From Desulfobacteraceae bacterium (lineage in GTDB: Bacteria; Desulfobacterota; Desulfobacteria; Desulfobacterales; Desulfobacteraceae), in contig JADGEQ010000032.1 of assembly GCA_016744295.1 (NCBI GenBank), positions 16,496 through 80,495 of the forward strand: a stretch of 64,000 nucleotides of DNA. The letters are read 5' to 3'. Below the pieces are notes generated by a model. It saw only the letters and a list, made by a program, of their open reading frames with translations. It made no database searches and was not told where the DNA came from. Each line of letters opens with the position of its first letter. Within the stretch, counting starts at the first letter, position 1. Positions 23,274-31,704 of the stretch are shown in pieces. A program made the translations under genes and the position numbers.

Positions 23274-25121
23274 ATGGCAAGAGACATTACAATTTTGATC
23301 GGTGGGAAGGCAGGGCAGGGAATACAGACCATTGGCGCGATTTTAGCAGGGATCTGTCACGATGCCGGGTTATTTGTTTTCAGTGTTGATGATTTTGAAT
23401 CCCGCATCCGGGGGGGGCACAGCTTTCACCTGCTCCGGGTAAGCGCCCAGCCCCTTATTGCCCCCTGCTATCGGCCGGACATTCTGGTGGCAATTGATGG
23501 GGATACCTACAAAATTCATAAAGACAAATTAGCTCCCAATGGTATTGTTGTGTTAAATAAAGATACCTTGCCGGTGGAACCTGGGGTGTTTTGCATTCCC
23601 TTTGCCGGGCTGGCCCGGGAGGCCGGGGGGACAATTGCTTCAAACACGGTGGCAGCAGGTGCAGTGGCAGCCGTCATGGGGGCTGGCTTTGGGGTGGTCA
23701 AACAGGTCATTACCCGACACTTTGCTAAAAAAGGGGAAACGGTTCTTCAATTGAACCTTGCGGCTGCAAAAAAGGGTGTTGCCGCCGGGAGTAAATTAGC
23801 GTTTTCAAAAAGAGTGCAATTTGAAAGAAAAGAAAATGGACATGTGGTAATGACAGGTGCTAAAGCTGCGGCCTTGGGGGCTTTGGCCGCTGACTGCAGG
23901 TTTTTTCCCTTTTATCCCATGAGTCCCGGTACCGCTATTATCACCCATGTGGCTGCCATCCTAGAACAATCTCAAACTGAACAATCTCAAACTGAACAAT
24001 CTCAAACTGAACAATCCCAAACTGAACAATCCCAAACTGAACAATCCCAAACTGAACAATCCCGGACTGGTCAATCCTTGGCCGATCAATCCCCAGGGCA
24101 ACTGCCCGTGGTGATTGAGCAGGCGGAAGATGAAATTGCAGCCGTGAACATGGCCATCGGTGCGTCCTATACCGGGGTGAGATCTTTGGTCGCAACCTCT
24201 GGAGGGGGATTCAGCTTGATGGTGGAGGGGCTGGGGCTTTCGGCAATAACCGAAACCCCCGTTGTGATCATCAATGCCCAGCGTCCCGGCCCAGCAACAG
24301 GGCTTGCCACCCGTACGGCCCAGGCAGATCTTTTGTTTTCCATCCATGCCTCCCAGGATGATTTCCCCCGGTTTGTTTTTGCGCCGGGCAGTGTTTTGGA
24401 AACCTATAAAACGGTGAAAAAAGCAGTTTTTCTTTCGGAAAAATATCAGGTTCCCGCCATTGTTTTAATGGACCAGTTTTTGGCAGATTCTGCCCAAAGT
24501 GAACCCGATGAATTTGATATCGGCTATGAACATGTCTCCTTCCTGGTAACGGACACAAAATTGTATCAGCATGAGACATATGAGCGATACAGGGTCACCA
24601 ACACGGGTATCTCCCCCCGGTGTGTGCCCGGACACCCCCACGCCATGGTCAGGGTGGCCGGTAATGAACACACGGTTCACGGGATTCCCAGTGAAGATCC
24701 AAAAAACCGGAACGCCATGGTGGAAAAACGGGATAGAAAGCGTGTGGCCATGGAAGAGGAAATGTCTCCCCCTTTGGTTTTTTGTGAAAATAGTGAATTT
24801 TATCTCACCGGATGGGGCTCTTCCAAGGGCAGTATTATGGAGGCATGTCTCCAATTGAGGGGGGATGGACTTGACGTCGGCTGGATCATATTTGAAGATA
24901 TCTGGCCACTAAATGCCCCAAAACTAACACGGTTGCTCAGCCATAAAAAAATGATCATGGTTGAGGGCAACGCCCAGAGCCAGCTGGGAACACTGATTCG
25001 CTCCCAGACCGGGCTTGATTCTCTGTCTGCTGTTCTCAAGTACGACGGAAGGCCCATGTACCCTGCGTTTATTATTAAAAAAGTCAAACAGATTGTGGAG
25101 CAATATAATGGGAAAAAATAG
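23274..25121 (+). CDS. korA: 2-oxoacid:ferredoxin oxidoreductase, fused gamma-alpha subunit
   Basis: A 615-residue subunit. Residues 1-185 are the gamma domain (ILIGGKAGQGIQTIGAILA, DDFESRIRGGHSFHLLR), and about 200-615 the pyrimidine-binding alpha domain (FFPFYPMSPGTAIITHVA, EQAEDEIAAVNMAIGASYTGVRS, TSGGGFSLM). With the beta subunit it converts a 2-oxoacid and CoA to acyl-CoA, reducing ferredoxin. The 2-oxoglutarate assignment rests on the fused KorA-like layout and nearby gltA and icd; other 2-oxoacids remain possible. A run of pentapeptide repeats EQSQT (about residues 231-275) is inserted in a loop between two conserved alpha-domain blocks. Only weak AGGCGAG precedes the ATG. Confidence 0.88.
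   Translation: MARDITILIGGKAGQGIQTIGAILAGICHDAGLFVFSVDDFESRIRGGHSFHLLRVSAQPLIAPCYRPDILVAIDGDTYKIHKDKLAPNGIVVLNKDTLPVEPGVFCIPFAGLAREAGGTIASNTVAAGAVAAVMGAGFGVVKQVITRHFAKKGETVLQLNLAAAKKGVAAGSKLAFSKRVQFERKENGHVVMTGAKAAALGALAADCRFFPFYPMSPGTAIITHVAAILEQSQTEQSQTEQSQTEQSQTEQSQTEQSQTEQSRTGQSLADQSPGQLPVVIEQAEDEIAAVNMAIGASYTGVRSLVATSGGGFSLMVEGLGLSAITETPVVIINAQRPGPATGLATRTAQADLLFSIHASQDDFPRFVFAPGSVLETYKTVKKAVFLSEKYQVPAIVLMDQFLADSAQSEPDEFDIGYEHVSFLVTDTKLYQHETYERYRVTNTGISPRCVPGHPHAMVRVAGNEHTVHGIPSEDPKNRNAMVEKRDRKRVAMEEEMSPPLVFCENSEFYLTGWGSSKGSIMEACLQLRGDGLDVGWIIFEDIWPLNAPKLTRLLSHKKMIMVEGNAQSQLGTLIRSQTGLDSLSAVLKYDGRPMYPAFIIKKVKQIVEQYNGKK
23964..24098 (+). repeat. 15-bp in-frame minisatellite in korA
   Basis: Six 15-bp units from 23964 encode EQSQT, differing only by a synonymous T/C in the Ser codon: three units with TCT, then three with TCC. 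They are followed by degenerate units EQSRT, GQSLA and DQSPG to 24098. Nine units in all keep the frame. Confidence 0.95.
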
Positions 25122-25959
25122 ATTTGATGTGGACACTCAAAGTTCATGGTGCCCCGGCTGCGGGAATTTCGGTATACTTGCCGCCATGAAAAATGCATTT
25201 GCCGCCCAGGATCTGCAGCCCCAGGAGATGCTCCTGGTGGGCGGGATTGGCCAGGCAGGTAAAACACCCCATTATATCCAGGGCAATCTGCTCCACGGCC
25301 TTCACGGCCGGGCGCTTCCCATGGCAACCGGGGCAAAAATTGCCAATCAGAAGATGAAGGTGGTGGTGAGTTCAGGGGATGGGGATTGCTATGGGGAAGG
25401 GGGAAATCATTTTCTGGCCGCCATCCGCCGCAATGTGGATATCACCCTTCTGGTTCATAATAATCAAGTCTACGGGCTGACCAAGGGCCAGGCATCCCCC
25501 ACTTCTCCCCTGGGAATGAAGACAAAACTCCAGGCTTCCGGAACCACTTGCCTTCCCTTTAACCCAATCGCAACTGCTTTGGTGTCCGGGGCAGGGTTTG
25601 TGGCCAGGAGTTTTTCCGGTAACCAGGACCAATTGTCCGGTTTGATTGTGGAGGCCATGTCATACAAGGGATTTGCCATGATTGATATTTTGCAGCCCTG
25701 TGTCTCCTTTAATAAAATCAATACCCATTTATGGTATCAGAACCGGGTTGTTGATCTGACAGAACAGGGATATGACAGCACAAATCTTCAAAAGGCCCTT
25801 GCGCTCTCCCTGGCAGATGAAGAGAAAATTCCCACAGGGATTATTTACAAAAAGAAAACAACCTGCTTCCATGAAAAAGTGGCGGTTTTAAAGACGAATT
25901 CTCTGGTTGAATATCCCTTTGCCAGGGATGCAATGAATGATGTTCTGGACCGAGTCTGA
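25108..25959 (+). CDS. korB: 2-oxoacid:ferredoxin oxidoreductase beta subunit
   Basis: A 283-residue thiamine-diphosphate subunit. ATG 25108 is chosen because GGAG lies 8 bases upstream and homology begins there; it overlaps korA by 14 bp. Visible are SSWCPGCGNFGIL (first Cys motif of the cluster-binding set), GGIGQAGKTPHYI, the TPP/Mg motif SSGDGDCYGEGGNHF and NNQVYGLTKGQASPTSP. The Cys near residue 200 (QPCVSFN) completes the beta-subunit pattern. It forms the catalytic centre with the fused gamma-alpha subunit; no separate ferredoxin-like delta subunit is in the window. Confidence 0.93.
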   Translation: MGKNRFDVDTQSSWCPGCGNFGILAAMKNAFAAQDLQPQEMLLVGGIGQAGKTPHYIQGNLLHGLHGRALPMATGAKIANQKMKVVVSSGDGDCYGEGGNHFLAAIRRNVDITLLVHNNQVYGLTKGQASPTSPLGMKTKLQASGTTCLPFNPIATALVSGAGFVARSFSGNQDQLSGLIVEAMSYKGFAMIDILQPCVSFNKINTHLWYQNRVVDLTEQGYDSTNLQKALALSLADEEKIPTGIIYKKKTTCFHEKVAVLKTNSLVEYPFARDAMNDVLDRV

Positions 25960-26008
25960 TTTATTTTATAACCTGTTGAACCAGATTACAATTTAAAGGA
26001 GAAAATCA

Positions 26009-27160
26009 ATGAGCCTTTGGTATTGCTCTGTTTGCCATTCTGAATTTTCAACCAAGGAAAAACCCAGCGTCTGTGATACCTGTCAATCCGATGAAAGGAT
26101 GATCATGGATGCGATGGAAAAGCCCCATACTCTGGACGCGGTCCGGGATGCTGCCAGGAAAAAAATGAAGGGTATCTGTGCCGCCTATCCCTCCTGTGAT
26201 GGAAACTTTGATAAAATTTGCCAGAAGGAAGCCTATGGAAAACCCATTGGTCTGGGGGGGGCAGGCTCTGGTCAGTCTTTTCGGGCCAATGGGATAGCCC
26301 TGGCCGATATACGGTTAAATATGTCCGTTGTCGGGGATCATTTTGAGCCGGACACCAAATGCTCTTTTCTGGGATTGGATCTTGATTTTCCTGTGTTGGC
26401 TTCCTCCACAGCAGGAGCAGAAAAGTACAATGATGCCATTGATGAAACCGCCTTTTGCAAATCTGTTTTGCTGGGTTCCAAAGAGGCGGGTACAATAGGC
26501 TTGAGGGGGGATACCTGGTTCTATACACTGGAGAACCATCCCTCCCTCAGGGCAATGAAAGGATGTGATGGATATGGTATTCCCATATTTAAGCCAAGGG
26601 ACCAGGATGTGCTCAAACAATTGATCGAAACAGCAGAATCCTATGGATGCCGAGGCGTGGGGATTGACCTGGATGGTGCCGGTTCCACCATCATGGCCCG
26701 TCATGGTCAGCCGGTATTTAAAAAAAGTGTAAAGGATATTGAAGAACTGGTTCGCTTTTCCTCTTTGCCCTTTATTGCCAAGGGAATCATGCGGCCCGAC
26801 GAGGCTCAAAAATGCGTGGATGCCGGTGTTTCTGTTATTGCGGTTTCCAATCATGGCGGCAGGGTTCTGGACGCCACCCCGGGAACAGCCCAGGTTTTAC
26901 CCCTGATCCGGGAACAGGTGGGGCCTTCGGTCACCATAACAGTGGATGGCGGGGTGAGGACCGGGTATGATGTATTAAAAATGCTGGCCCTTGGTGCCGA
27001 TGTTGTACTTTTGGGTCGGGATATTATCCGGGCGGCAGTTGGAGGAGGGGCCTTGGGGGTCAGGCTTCATTTGGAACATATCCAATCAACATTGAAAAAA
27101 GCCATGTTCATGACCGGGACAAAGCGTATTGAAATGGCGGATTCAACCATCTTGTTTTGA
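26009..27160 (+). CDS. FMN-dependent alpha-hydroxy-acid oxidoreductase with rubredoxin-like N-terminus
   Basis: A 383-residue fusion. Residues 1-30 form a small Cys finger (WYCSVCHSEF...SVCDTCQSD) resembling a rubredoxin-like iron site. The rest is the FMN-binding TIM barrel of the lactate oxidase/glycolate oxidase family: VLASSTAGAEKYND near the start, FIAKGIMRPDEAQKCVDAG, the catalytic His in AVSNHGGRVLD, and VDGGVRTGYDVLKMLALGAD with the phosphate site LLGRDI. It probably oxidises a 2-hydroxyacid, possibly feeding the adjacent 2-oxoacid oxidoreductase, and passes electrons via the finger. AAAGGAG precedes the ATG. The substrate is not known. Confidence 0.82.
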   Translation: MSLWYCSVCHSEFSTKEKPSVCDTCQSDERMIMDAMEKPHTLDAVRDAARKKMKGICAAYPSCDGNFDKICQKEAYGKPIGLGGAGSGQSFRANGIALADIRLNMSVVGDHFEPDTKCSFLGLDLDFPVLASSTAGAEKYNDAIDETAFCKSVLLGSKEAGTIGLRGDTWFYTLENHPSLRAMKGCDGYGIPIFKPRDQDVLKQLIETAESYGCRGVGIDLDGAGSTIMARHGQPVFKKSVKDIEELVRFSSLPFIAKGIMRPDEAQKCVDAGVSVIAVSNHGGRVLDATPGTAQVLPLIREQVGPSVTITVDGGVRTGYDVLKMLALGADVVLLGRDIIRAAVGGGALGVRLHLEHIQSTLKKAMFMTGTKRIEMADSTILF

Positions 27161-27229
27161 AAAGGGTGTTATAAAACATTTACAGGGCTGCTTTCCTATA
27201 ATCGGCTCTCACATTATTAAGGAGGAAAC

Positions 27230-27664
27230 ATGGGAAAAATTTTAATCGTTTTTGCAACAAGATCAAATGAAACAAAGGGTATTGCCGATCTAATTGGTGA
27301 GGGAATTCGCATGGCAGGACATGAGGCGGATGTTAAAAAAGTGGGTGAAGTGAAAAATGAGGAAAATCTAAAGGGATATGACGGGTATGTTTTTGGTTCT
27401 GCCACCTACCATGGGGAGATGATTTCCTCCATGAAACAGCTGCTGTTCATAGCGGAAAGAGCGGAATTAAAGGGAAAACCAGGCGGGGCATTTGGTGCCT
27501 TTGGCTGGAGCGGAGAAGCACCGGGAAGAATTTTTGACACCATGGCCAATATTTATGGCATGAGTATGGTTCCGGCAGGTCCCCTGATGCTCAAGGCAGG
27601 CTGGGTAGAGGGCGGGATGAAGGCTTCCCAGGAATACGGGAAGGATATTGCCGCCATGATCTAA
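27230..27664 (+). CDS. Flavodoxin family protein
   Basis: A 144-residue flavodoxin-fold protein. The FMN phosphate loop is FATRSNETKGIADLIGE, a variant of the usual TxTGNT, and the FMN-stacking loops are GSATYHGEMISSM and GAFGAFGWSGEAPGRI. The last loop strongly resembles that of the flavodoxin domain in FprA/Roo proteins (AAFGSYGWSGEA at 30328-31524). It carries one or two electrons between oxidoreductases in the cytosol. AAGGAGG precedes the ATG. The gene is 69 bp after the FMN oxidoreductase and may serve it or the ferredoxin oxidoreductase. Confidence 0.9.
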   Translation: MGKILIVFATRSNETKGIADLIGEGIRMAGHEADVKKVGEVKNEENLKGYDGYVFGSATYHGEMISSMKQLLFIAERAELKGKPGGAFGAFGWSGEAPGRIFDTMANIYGMSMVPAGPLMLKAGWVEGGMKASQEYGKDIAAMI

Positions 27665-27677
27665 TTGGAAACAGCCA

Positions 27678-28649
27678 TTGAATACATTATTTGAAACAAA
27701 TCACCCGGGTTTTCGCCAATGGATGAAGGCCCAATGGGGTATTGAATTTAAAAGGGTGCGCCAAGGGTTTGATATCCAGGGAAGTCCCGAGCGTTCCCTT
27801 TCCCGTGCGGTTATTGAAACCGATGACGGTAGATTTTTTCTCCTGGAAAAGTTTGCCCGACAAAAGTTTGCAGTCCGGCAGAGGATATCCCGAACCATTG
27901 ACCATTTAAATTGCCATGGACTCGCCCAGGCCCTGGCCGGTCAAAAAACAAAACAGGGCGAGTTTCTTCCTTTTTTTCAGGAAGATTGTTTCCAGATAAC
28001 CTCATTTGTAGACAGCACCGGAGTGGAACGGCCTGGCTGGATCGCTTCCCCCGAGATCGGGAAGAATCTGGCCCTGTTTTTGATTCAAATGGCCGATGCA
28101 TCCAAAGATCTTTTGGCGCATATCTCTTTTTCTCCTTTTTCCATCAAACGTTATATTATAAAATTATTTTCAGATATGCAGGTTCATGAAACCAGAATGT
28201 ATGATCGATATGCCCCGTTTCTGGAATTTCTTGAACAAAACTTCATGGATGCCCATGATCATTTGCCTTTGGCCTTTTGCCACGGGGATTTTCATCCCTT
28301 GAACGTGCTTTGGGACCAAAATTCCATACAAGCAGTCATTGACTGGGAGTTTACCGGCCTGAAACCAGAGTGCTATGATGCTGCCAATCTGGTGGGATGT
28401 GCGGGGATAGAAAATCCTGAAGGCCTTGGTATGCCAATGGTAACAACCTTTTTGAGTCAAATCAGGAGGGCAGGGATTATCAGCCCCCTTGGATGGCAAT
28501 ATTTCCCCGAGTATATCCTGGCCCTGCGTTTTGCCTGGCTTTCCGAGTGGCTTCGAAAAAAAGACCGGGAAATGCTCAAGCTGGAAGCCGCCTATATGGC
28601 GGTTCTAATCAAACACATGGAAGAATTGCGCCGTATCTGGGAAATATGA
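27678..28649 (+). CDS. Aminoglycoside phosphotransferase (APH)-family kinase-like protein
   Basis: A 323-residue protein-kinase-like fold. The catalytic loop is FCHGDFHPLNVLW (HxD with Asn), and the metal-binding Asp is in QAVIDWEFTG. The N-terminal ATP-binding part is less conserved (FFLLEKFARQKFAVRQ). This family phosphorylates small molecules such as homoserine, choline or aminoglycosides; the substrate here cannot be told. The start is a TTG at 27678 with GGAAAC about 8 bases upstream, 13 bp after the flavodoxin stop, so co-transcription is likely. Confidence 0.82.
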   Translation: MNTLFETNHPGFRQWMKAQWGIEFKRVRQGFDIQGSPERSLSRAVIETDDGRFFLLEKFARQKFAVRQRISRTIDHLNCHGLAQALAGQKTKQGEFLPFFQEDCFQITSFVDSTGVERPGWIASPEIGKNLALFLIQMADASKDLLAHISFSPFSIKRYIIKLFSDMQVHETRMYDRYAPFLEFLEQNFMDAHDHLPLAFCHGDFHPLNVLWDQNSIQAVIDWEFTGLKPECYDAANLVGCAGIENPEGLGMPMVTTFLSQIRRAGIISPLGWQYFPEYILALRFAWLSEWLRKKDREMLKLEAAYMAVLIKHMEELRRIWEI

Positions 28650-28998
28650 TTTGCCTGGACCATATATCAGGTGATGTCAACAATGATAACCTTGATTGTA
28701 TTTGCCTGGATTAACCCGGGACTGGTACATATTTGTACTGGTTTGACCGGGGCATTGATACAATTTTCTGAGACATAGTTGTTGGGGGGCCTTGTCCCCT
28801 TTGACAGCAATATCAAAAGAAAAAGATGAAAATCAATATCTCATTTGTCATTTAAAAAAATATCGCAAGATTATTTGTGTTTGGTATGATGTTTGCTCTA
28901 TTTATTTTGGTAGATGTTGTGAGGGCTTGCTAAAACTGCTTGCGATGATCTTATCAAATAAAATAATGATGATTAAACCAACGCCAGGAGGGATACAG
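28650..28998 (+). other. Intergenic gap without recognisable gene
   Basis: This 349-bp stretch separates the APH-like kinase from the small gene at 28999. An open frame from 28792 exists but lacks a ribosome site and reads as low-quality protein until the internal ATG 28999. A near-symmetric segment around 28717-28753 (CCCGG...CCGGGG enclosing GGTACATATTTGTAC) could fold, but no T-tract follows. No confident promoter was placed. Confidence 0.4.
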
Positions 28999-29244
28999 AT
29001 GGCTGAATTTAAAAATCGGAAATCCAAAAAACATCCTAGTCCCGGGAATGAAACAGATGCCCATGTGTTGTCTGTAAAATTTTATGGGGCATTGAAATCC
29101 AAAAACGAGATATACTTTCAAATGGCCTCGCTTTTTAAAGAGGTAACCCAGGATGAAAAAAAACTCGAAGATAAATGGATGGAACGGATTTTAACAACCA
29201 ATTCTTCAGATATTTCTGGTAAATCGTTTCTAAATGACATATAA
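28999..29244 (+). CDS. Small hydrophilic protein of unknown function
   Basis: An 81-residue basic, hydrophilic protein beginning MAEFKNRKSKKHPSPGNE. The start is the ATG at 28999 because AGGAGG lies 7 bases upstream. The C-terminal 50 residues look like one or two long helices (FYGALKSKNEIYFQMASLFKEVTQDEKKLEDKWM). No known motif. It ends 91 bp before the desulfoferrodoxin gene and may share its transcript. Confidence 0.6.
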   Translation: MAEFKNRKSKKHPSPGNETDAHVLSVKFYGALKSKNEIYFQMASLFKEVTQDEKKLEDKWMERILTTNSSDISGKSFLNDI

Positions 29245-29335
29245 ATTTAAGAATTCAATCGTTAATCTCTTGTCTTCCAAAATCGGGAATAATAAGTCCG
29301 GTTCAATAAAAACCTTAAGAAAAGGAGTGAGTCAA

Positions 29336-29716
29336 ATGGCAGAAAAATTGGGTATTTATAAATGTGGTGCTTGCGGAAATATTGTACAGGTCCTCCACGG
29401 AGAAAAACCTCCTGTCATGTGCTGCGGCCAGGCAATGGATCGTTTGGTGGAAAATACTGTGGATGCGGCAGTGGAAAAGCATATCCCCGTTGTTGAGCGA
29501 GTGGATGGCGGCTATCTGGTAAAAGTTGGCAGCGTGGCACATCCCATGACAGCGGATCACTGGATCGAATGGATTGAGCTTGTCAGTTGCGACGGTAACT
29601 ATGTACAGCGGCAGATGCTGTCTCCCACAAGCACACCTGAAGCCACATTTAAAACAGAGTCTGATAAGGTTGTTGCATTGGCCTATTGTAACCTCCACGG
29701 CCTTTGGAAATCCTGA
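29336..29716 (+). CDS. dfx: Desulfoferrodoxin (superoxide reductase)
   Basis: A 126-residue class I desulfoferrodoxin. The start is ATG 29336 after AAAGGAG; the longer frame from 29234 lacks a ribosome site. The N-terminal domain binds iron through Cys in YKCGACG and MCCGQAM. The superoxide-reducing centre II has His ligands in EKHIPVVE, VAHPM and DHWIEWIEL, and Cys/His in YCNLHGLW. It reduces superoxide to peroxide using electrons from rubredoxin, without producing oxygen. It is followed by a two-way terminator and faces the ferritin-like, Roo and rubredoxin genes, a classic oxygen-defence neighbourhood in sulfate reducers. Confidence 0.97.
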   Translation: MAEKLGIYKCGACGNIVQVLHGEKPPVMCCGQAMDRLVENTVDAAVEKHIPVVERVDGGYLVKVGSVAHPMTADHWIEWIELVSCDGNYVQRQMLSPTSTPEATFKTESDKVVALAYCNLHGLWKS

Positions 29717-29741
29717 TTCTTTACAATTCATTTAGGTGAAC

Positions 29742-29785
29742 AAAAAAACCGCCTGGTTTCCCTTGGGAGACCAGGCGGTTTTTTA
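29742..29785. terminator. Bidirectional rho-independent terminator
   Basis: AAACCGCCTGGT and ACCAGGCGGTTT form a 12-bp stem around a short loop (about 29747-29782), with A-tract before and T-tract after. It serves both the desulfoferrodoxin gene (plus) and the ferritin-like gene (minus). Confidence 0.95.
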
Positions 29786-29803
29786 TTTGCAATGCAATTT
29801 TTT

Positions 29804-30277
29804 TTATTTAAATTCCATCAGTTTTCCGGCAAGCATTCGTATGTGGCTCATCTCTTCTTTGATAATATCATTTATTTTGGCTTTGCCCATTTTCTCAGAA
29901 ATCATTTCTTTCATACCAAGATAAAAGGAAATGGAGTCTTTTTCTGCTGTAATAGCAGCGGCAAGAATTCCTTTCATGGTGGTTTCAGGCTGATCTTTTT
30001 CAAAGAACACCCGGGTGTCGGCAAGGGCTTTTAAGTATAGCGCACCTTCGTCTTCCGGATCAAAGGCCGTGGCCGCTGTCTCTGAATTTTCAAGATCTTT
30101 TTGCATGTTGGCAAAGGTTTGTTCATGGGTATCTTCCATGTCTGCAAGGCTGAGAAGAAATTGTTTGTGTTTTTCTTCATCCACCCGGTTGGCTGCTTCG
30201 CGGTAGAATTTTGCACCATTTATTTCAATTTGCTTTGCTATTTCCAGAATATCATTTGCATTGAACTCGTTGGCCAT
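29804..30277 (-). CDS. Ferritin-like/rubrerythrin-family protein
   Basis: A 157-residue four-helix protein. ATG at 30277 was chosen because GGAGGAAAG directly precedes it. Di-iron ligands are suggested by EINGAKFY with MEDTHE in the first half and AEKDSISFY with EEMSHI in the second. No rubredoxin domain is present. Probable role is peroxide reduction or iron handling during oxygen stress, with electrons from the rubredoxin encoded upstream. The gene is 51 bp after roo on the same strand and probably in the same operon, ending at the two-way terminator. Confidence 0.85.
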   Translation of the reverse strand: MANEFNANDILEIAKQIEINGAKFYREAANRVDEEKHKQFLLSLADMEDTHEQTFANMQKDLENSETAATAFDPEDEGALYLKALADTRVFFEKDQPETTMKGILAAAITAEKDSISFYLGMKEMISEKMGKAKINDIIKEEMSHIRMLAGKLMEFK

Positions 30278-30303
30278 TCTTTCCTCCAAATTTATTTATC
30301 TTT

Positions 30304-30332
30304 AAGATAGTTTTAAGAAAGATAGTTTTAAG
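30304..30332. repeat. Tandem 14-bp duplication at the roo stop codon
   Basis: AAGATAGTTTTAAG occurs at 30304-30317 and again at 30319-30332, a 15-bp period. The second copy contains the roo stop codon (30328-30330). Confidence 0.75.
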
Positions 30333-31524
30333 ATAATTTTTCTTTTAGCGCTTTTGCCAGCTTTACACCCAGATCAAAGCATCTTTCTAAATCTGCTTCA
30401 TCCGGGACATATTGGACTTTAACACCAGGGTCAATAATATCCAGTTTCATTTCTTCGAAATCTTTGTTTAATATTTTAACTGCCTCACCGCTCCAGCCGT
30501 AGGAACCAAAGGCTGCTGCAATTTTATTCTGGGGGCGCAGTCCCTTGATATAGGTCATGACATCGGCAATCACAGGAAAAATACTATTGTTCAGTGTGGG
30601 CGAACCCACGGCAATGGCGCCTGCATCCACAACTTCGGTCATGATATCGCTTCGATGCCACTTCCGGGTATTCATCAGTCTGACATTGACCTCTTCCGAT
30701 TCAATCCCGCTGGTAATAGCCCGGGCCATTTTGGTGGTACTTTCCCACATGGAATCAAAGATAATCACCGCTTTTTTGCAGGGTTCTTGTTTGGACCATG
30801 TGTCGTAGGCTTCAATGATCTTGGACGGGTTGTCCCGCCACAGTATTCCGTGGTCCGGACAGATCATGTCGATCTTCAGGTTCATCTGGGCGACATCCTT
30901 GAGCAGGGTCTGGACCCTGGGCGAGAAATGGAGCAAAATGTTGGCATAGTATTTCCGGGCATGGGGCATGATCTCATCCCCTATCTCATCATCAAAGAAC
31001 ATGTCGCCGGCATAGTGCTGGCCAAAGGCATCGCTTGAAAAGAGGATGGCCTCCTTGGGCATATAGGTAAACATGCTGTCCGGCCAGTGGAGCATCTTTG
31101 TATCAAGAAAGGAAAATTTTCTATTGCCAATTTCCAGCGTATCCCCGCTTCCCACCACCTGGAAATTGAAATCACGGTTAAAATGGCTTCTCAGGTTTTT
31201 TGCCCCCATTTTGGAACAATAGATGGGCTTGTCCTTCCCGATTTTATGCATCACCTTTGGAATGGAGCCGGAATGATCCATTTCTGCATGGTTACTGATC
31301 ACAACGTCAATCAATTTCGGGTCGATGATCCGGCTGATGTTGGCCAGCAGTTCATCCCCAAAGCTCTCTTTGACCGTATCAATGAGAATGTTTTTTTCAC
31401 CCAGCACCAGAAAGGCATTGTAGGTGGTGCCCTCATAGGTTGAGTATCCATGGAAATCACGAATATCCCAGTCCCGGCACCCAACAGAATATATCCCTTC
31501 TGCTATCTCAATGGGTTTGTACAT
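30328..31524 (-). CDS. roo: FprA-family A-type flavoprotein (rubredoxin:oxygen oxidoreductase)
   Basis: A 398-residue flavodiiron protein. The N-terminal metallo-beta-lactamase-like domain carries the diiron motif ISNHAEMDHSGSIP, LHWPDSMFTYMP, SSDAFGQHY and CPDHGILWR. The C-terminal flavodoxin domain (about 255-398) includes IIFDSMWESTTKMA and AAFGSYGWSGEAV. These enzymes reduce oxygen to water or NO to N2O with electrons from rubredoxin, protecting anaerobes. The rubredoxin gene lies 18 bp upstream on the same strand. AGAGGTAATACC precedes the ATG. Confidence 0.97.
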   Translation of the reverse strand: MYKPIEIAEGIYSVGCRDWDIRDFHGYSTYEGTTYNAFLVLGEKNILIDTVKESFGDELLANISRIIDPKLIDVVISNHAEMDHSGSIPKVMHKIGKDKPIYCSKMGAKNLRSHFNRDFNFQVVGSGDTLEIGNRKFSFLDTKMLHWPDSMFTYMPKEAILFSSDAFGQHYAGDMFFDDEIGDEIMPHARKYYANILLHFSPRVQTLLKDVAQMNLKIDMICPDHGILWRDNPSKIIEAYDTWSKQEPCKKAVIIFDSMWESTTKMARAITSGIESEEVNVRLMNTRKWHRSDIMTEVVDAGAIAVGSPTLNNSIFPVIADVMTYIKGLRPQNKIAAAFGSYGWSGEAVKILNKDFEEMKLDIIDPGVKVQYVPDEADLERCFDLGVKLAKALKEKLS

Positions 31525-31542
31525 GGTATTACCTCTTTCAAT

Positions 31543-31704
31543 CTAGTCATCCAGTTTTTCAAAATCTTCCTGGGCAGCGCCGCAAAGAGGGCAGACCCAA
31601 TCTTCAGGAAGGTCATCCCAAGAAGTTCCAGCATCCACACCATTATCAGGGTCACCTTCAGCAGGGTCATATACATATCCGCAGGGGCATTCATATTTAG
31701 TCAT
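31543..31704 (-). CDS. Rubredoxin with shortened first cysteine knuckle
   Basis: A 53-residue rubredoxin. I prefer ATG 31704 to ATG 31710 because GGAGG is 8 bases away from the former and only 2 from the latter. The sequence starts MTKYECPCGYVYDPAEGDPD and the second knuckle is VCPLCGA. The first knuckle is C-P-C-G, one residue shorter than the usual C-x-x-C-G, so the two iron ligands there are separated by one residue. The rest, including DPDNGV and the Trp near the iron, is standard. It very likely donates electrons to Roo encoded 18 bp downstream. Confidence 0.93.
   Translation of the reverse strand: MTKYECPCGYVYDPAEGDPDNGVDAGTSWDDLPEDWVCPLCGAAQEDFEKLDD

Noticed and set aside
23964..24098. 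Possible CRISPR-like array
   Set aside because: Units are 15 bp, contiguous, without spacers, and in frame within korA; no cas genes are present.
28792..28998. N-terminal extension of the small gene at 28999
   Set aside because: No ribosome site at 28792, Cys-rich shadow-like sequence, and AGGAGG stands before ATG 28999.
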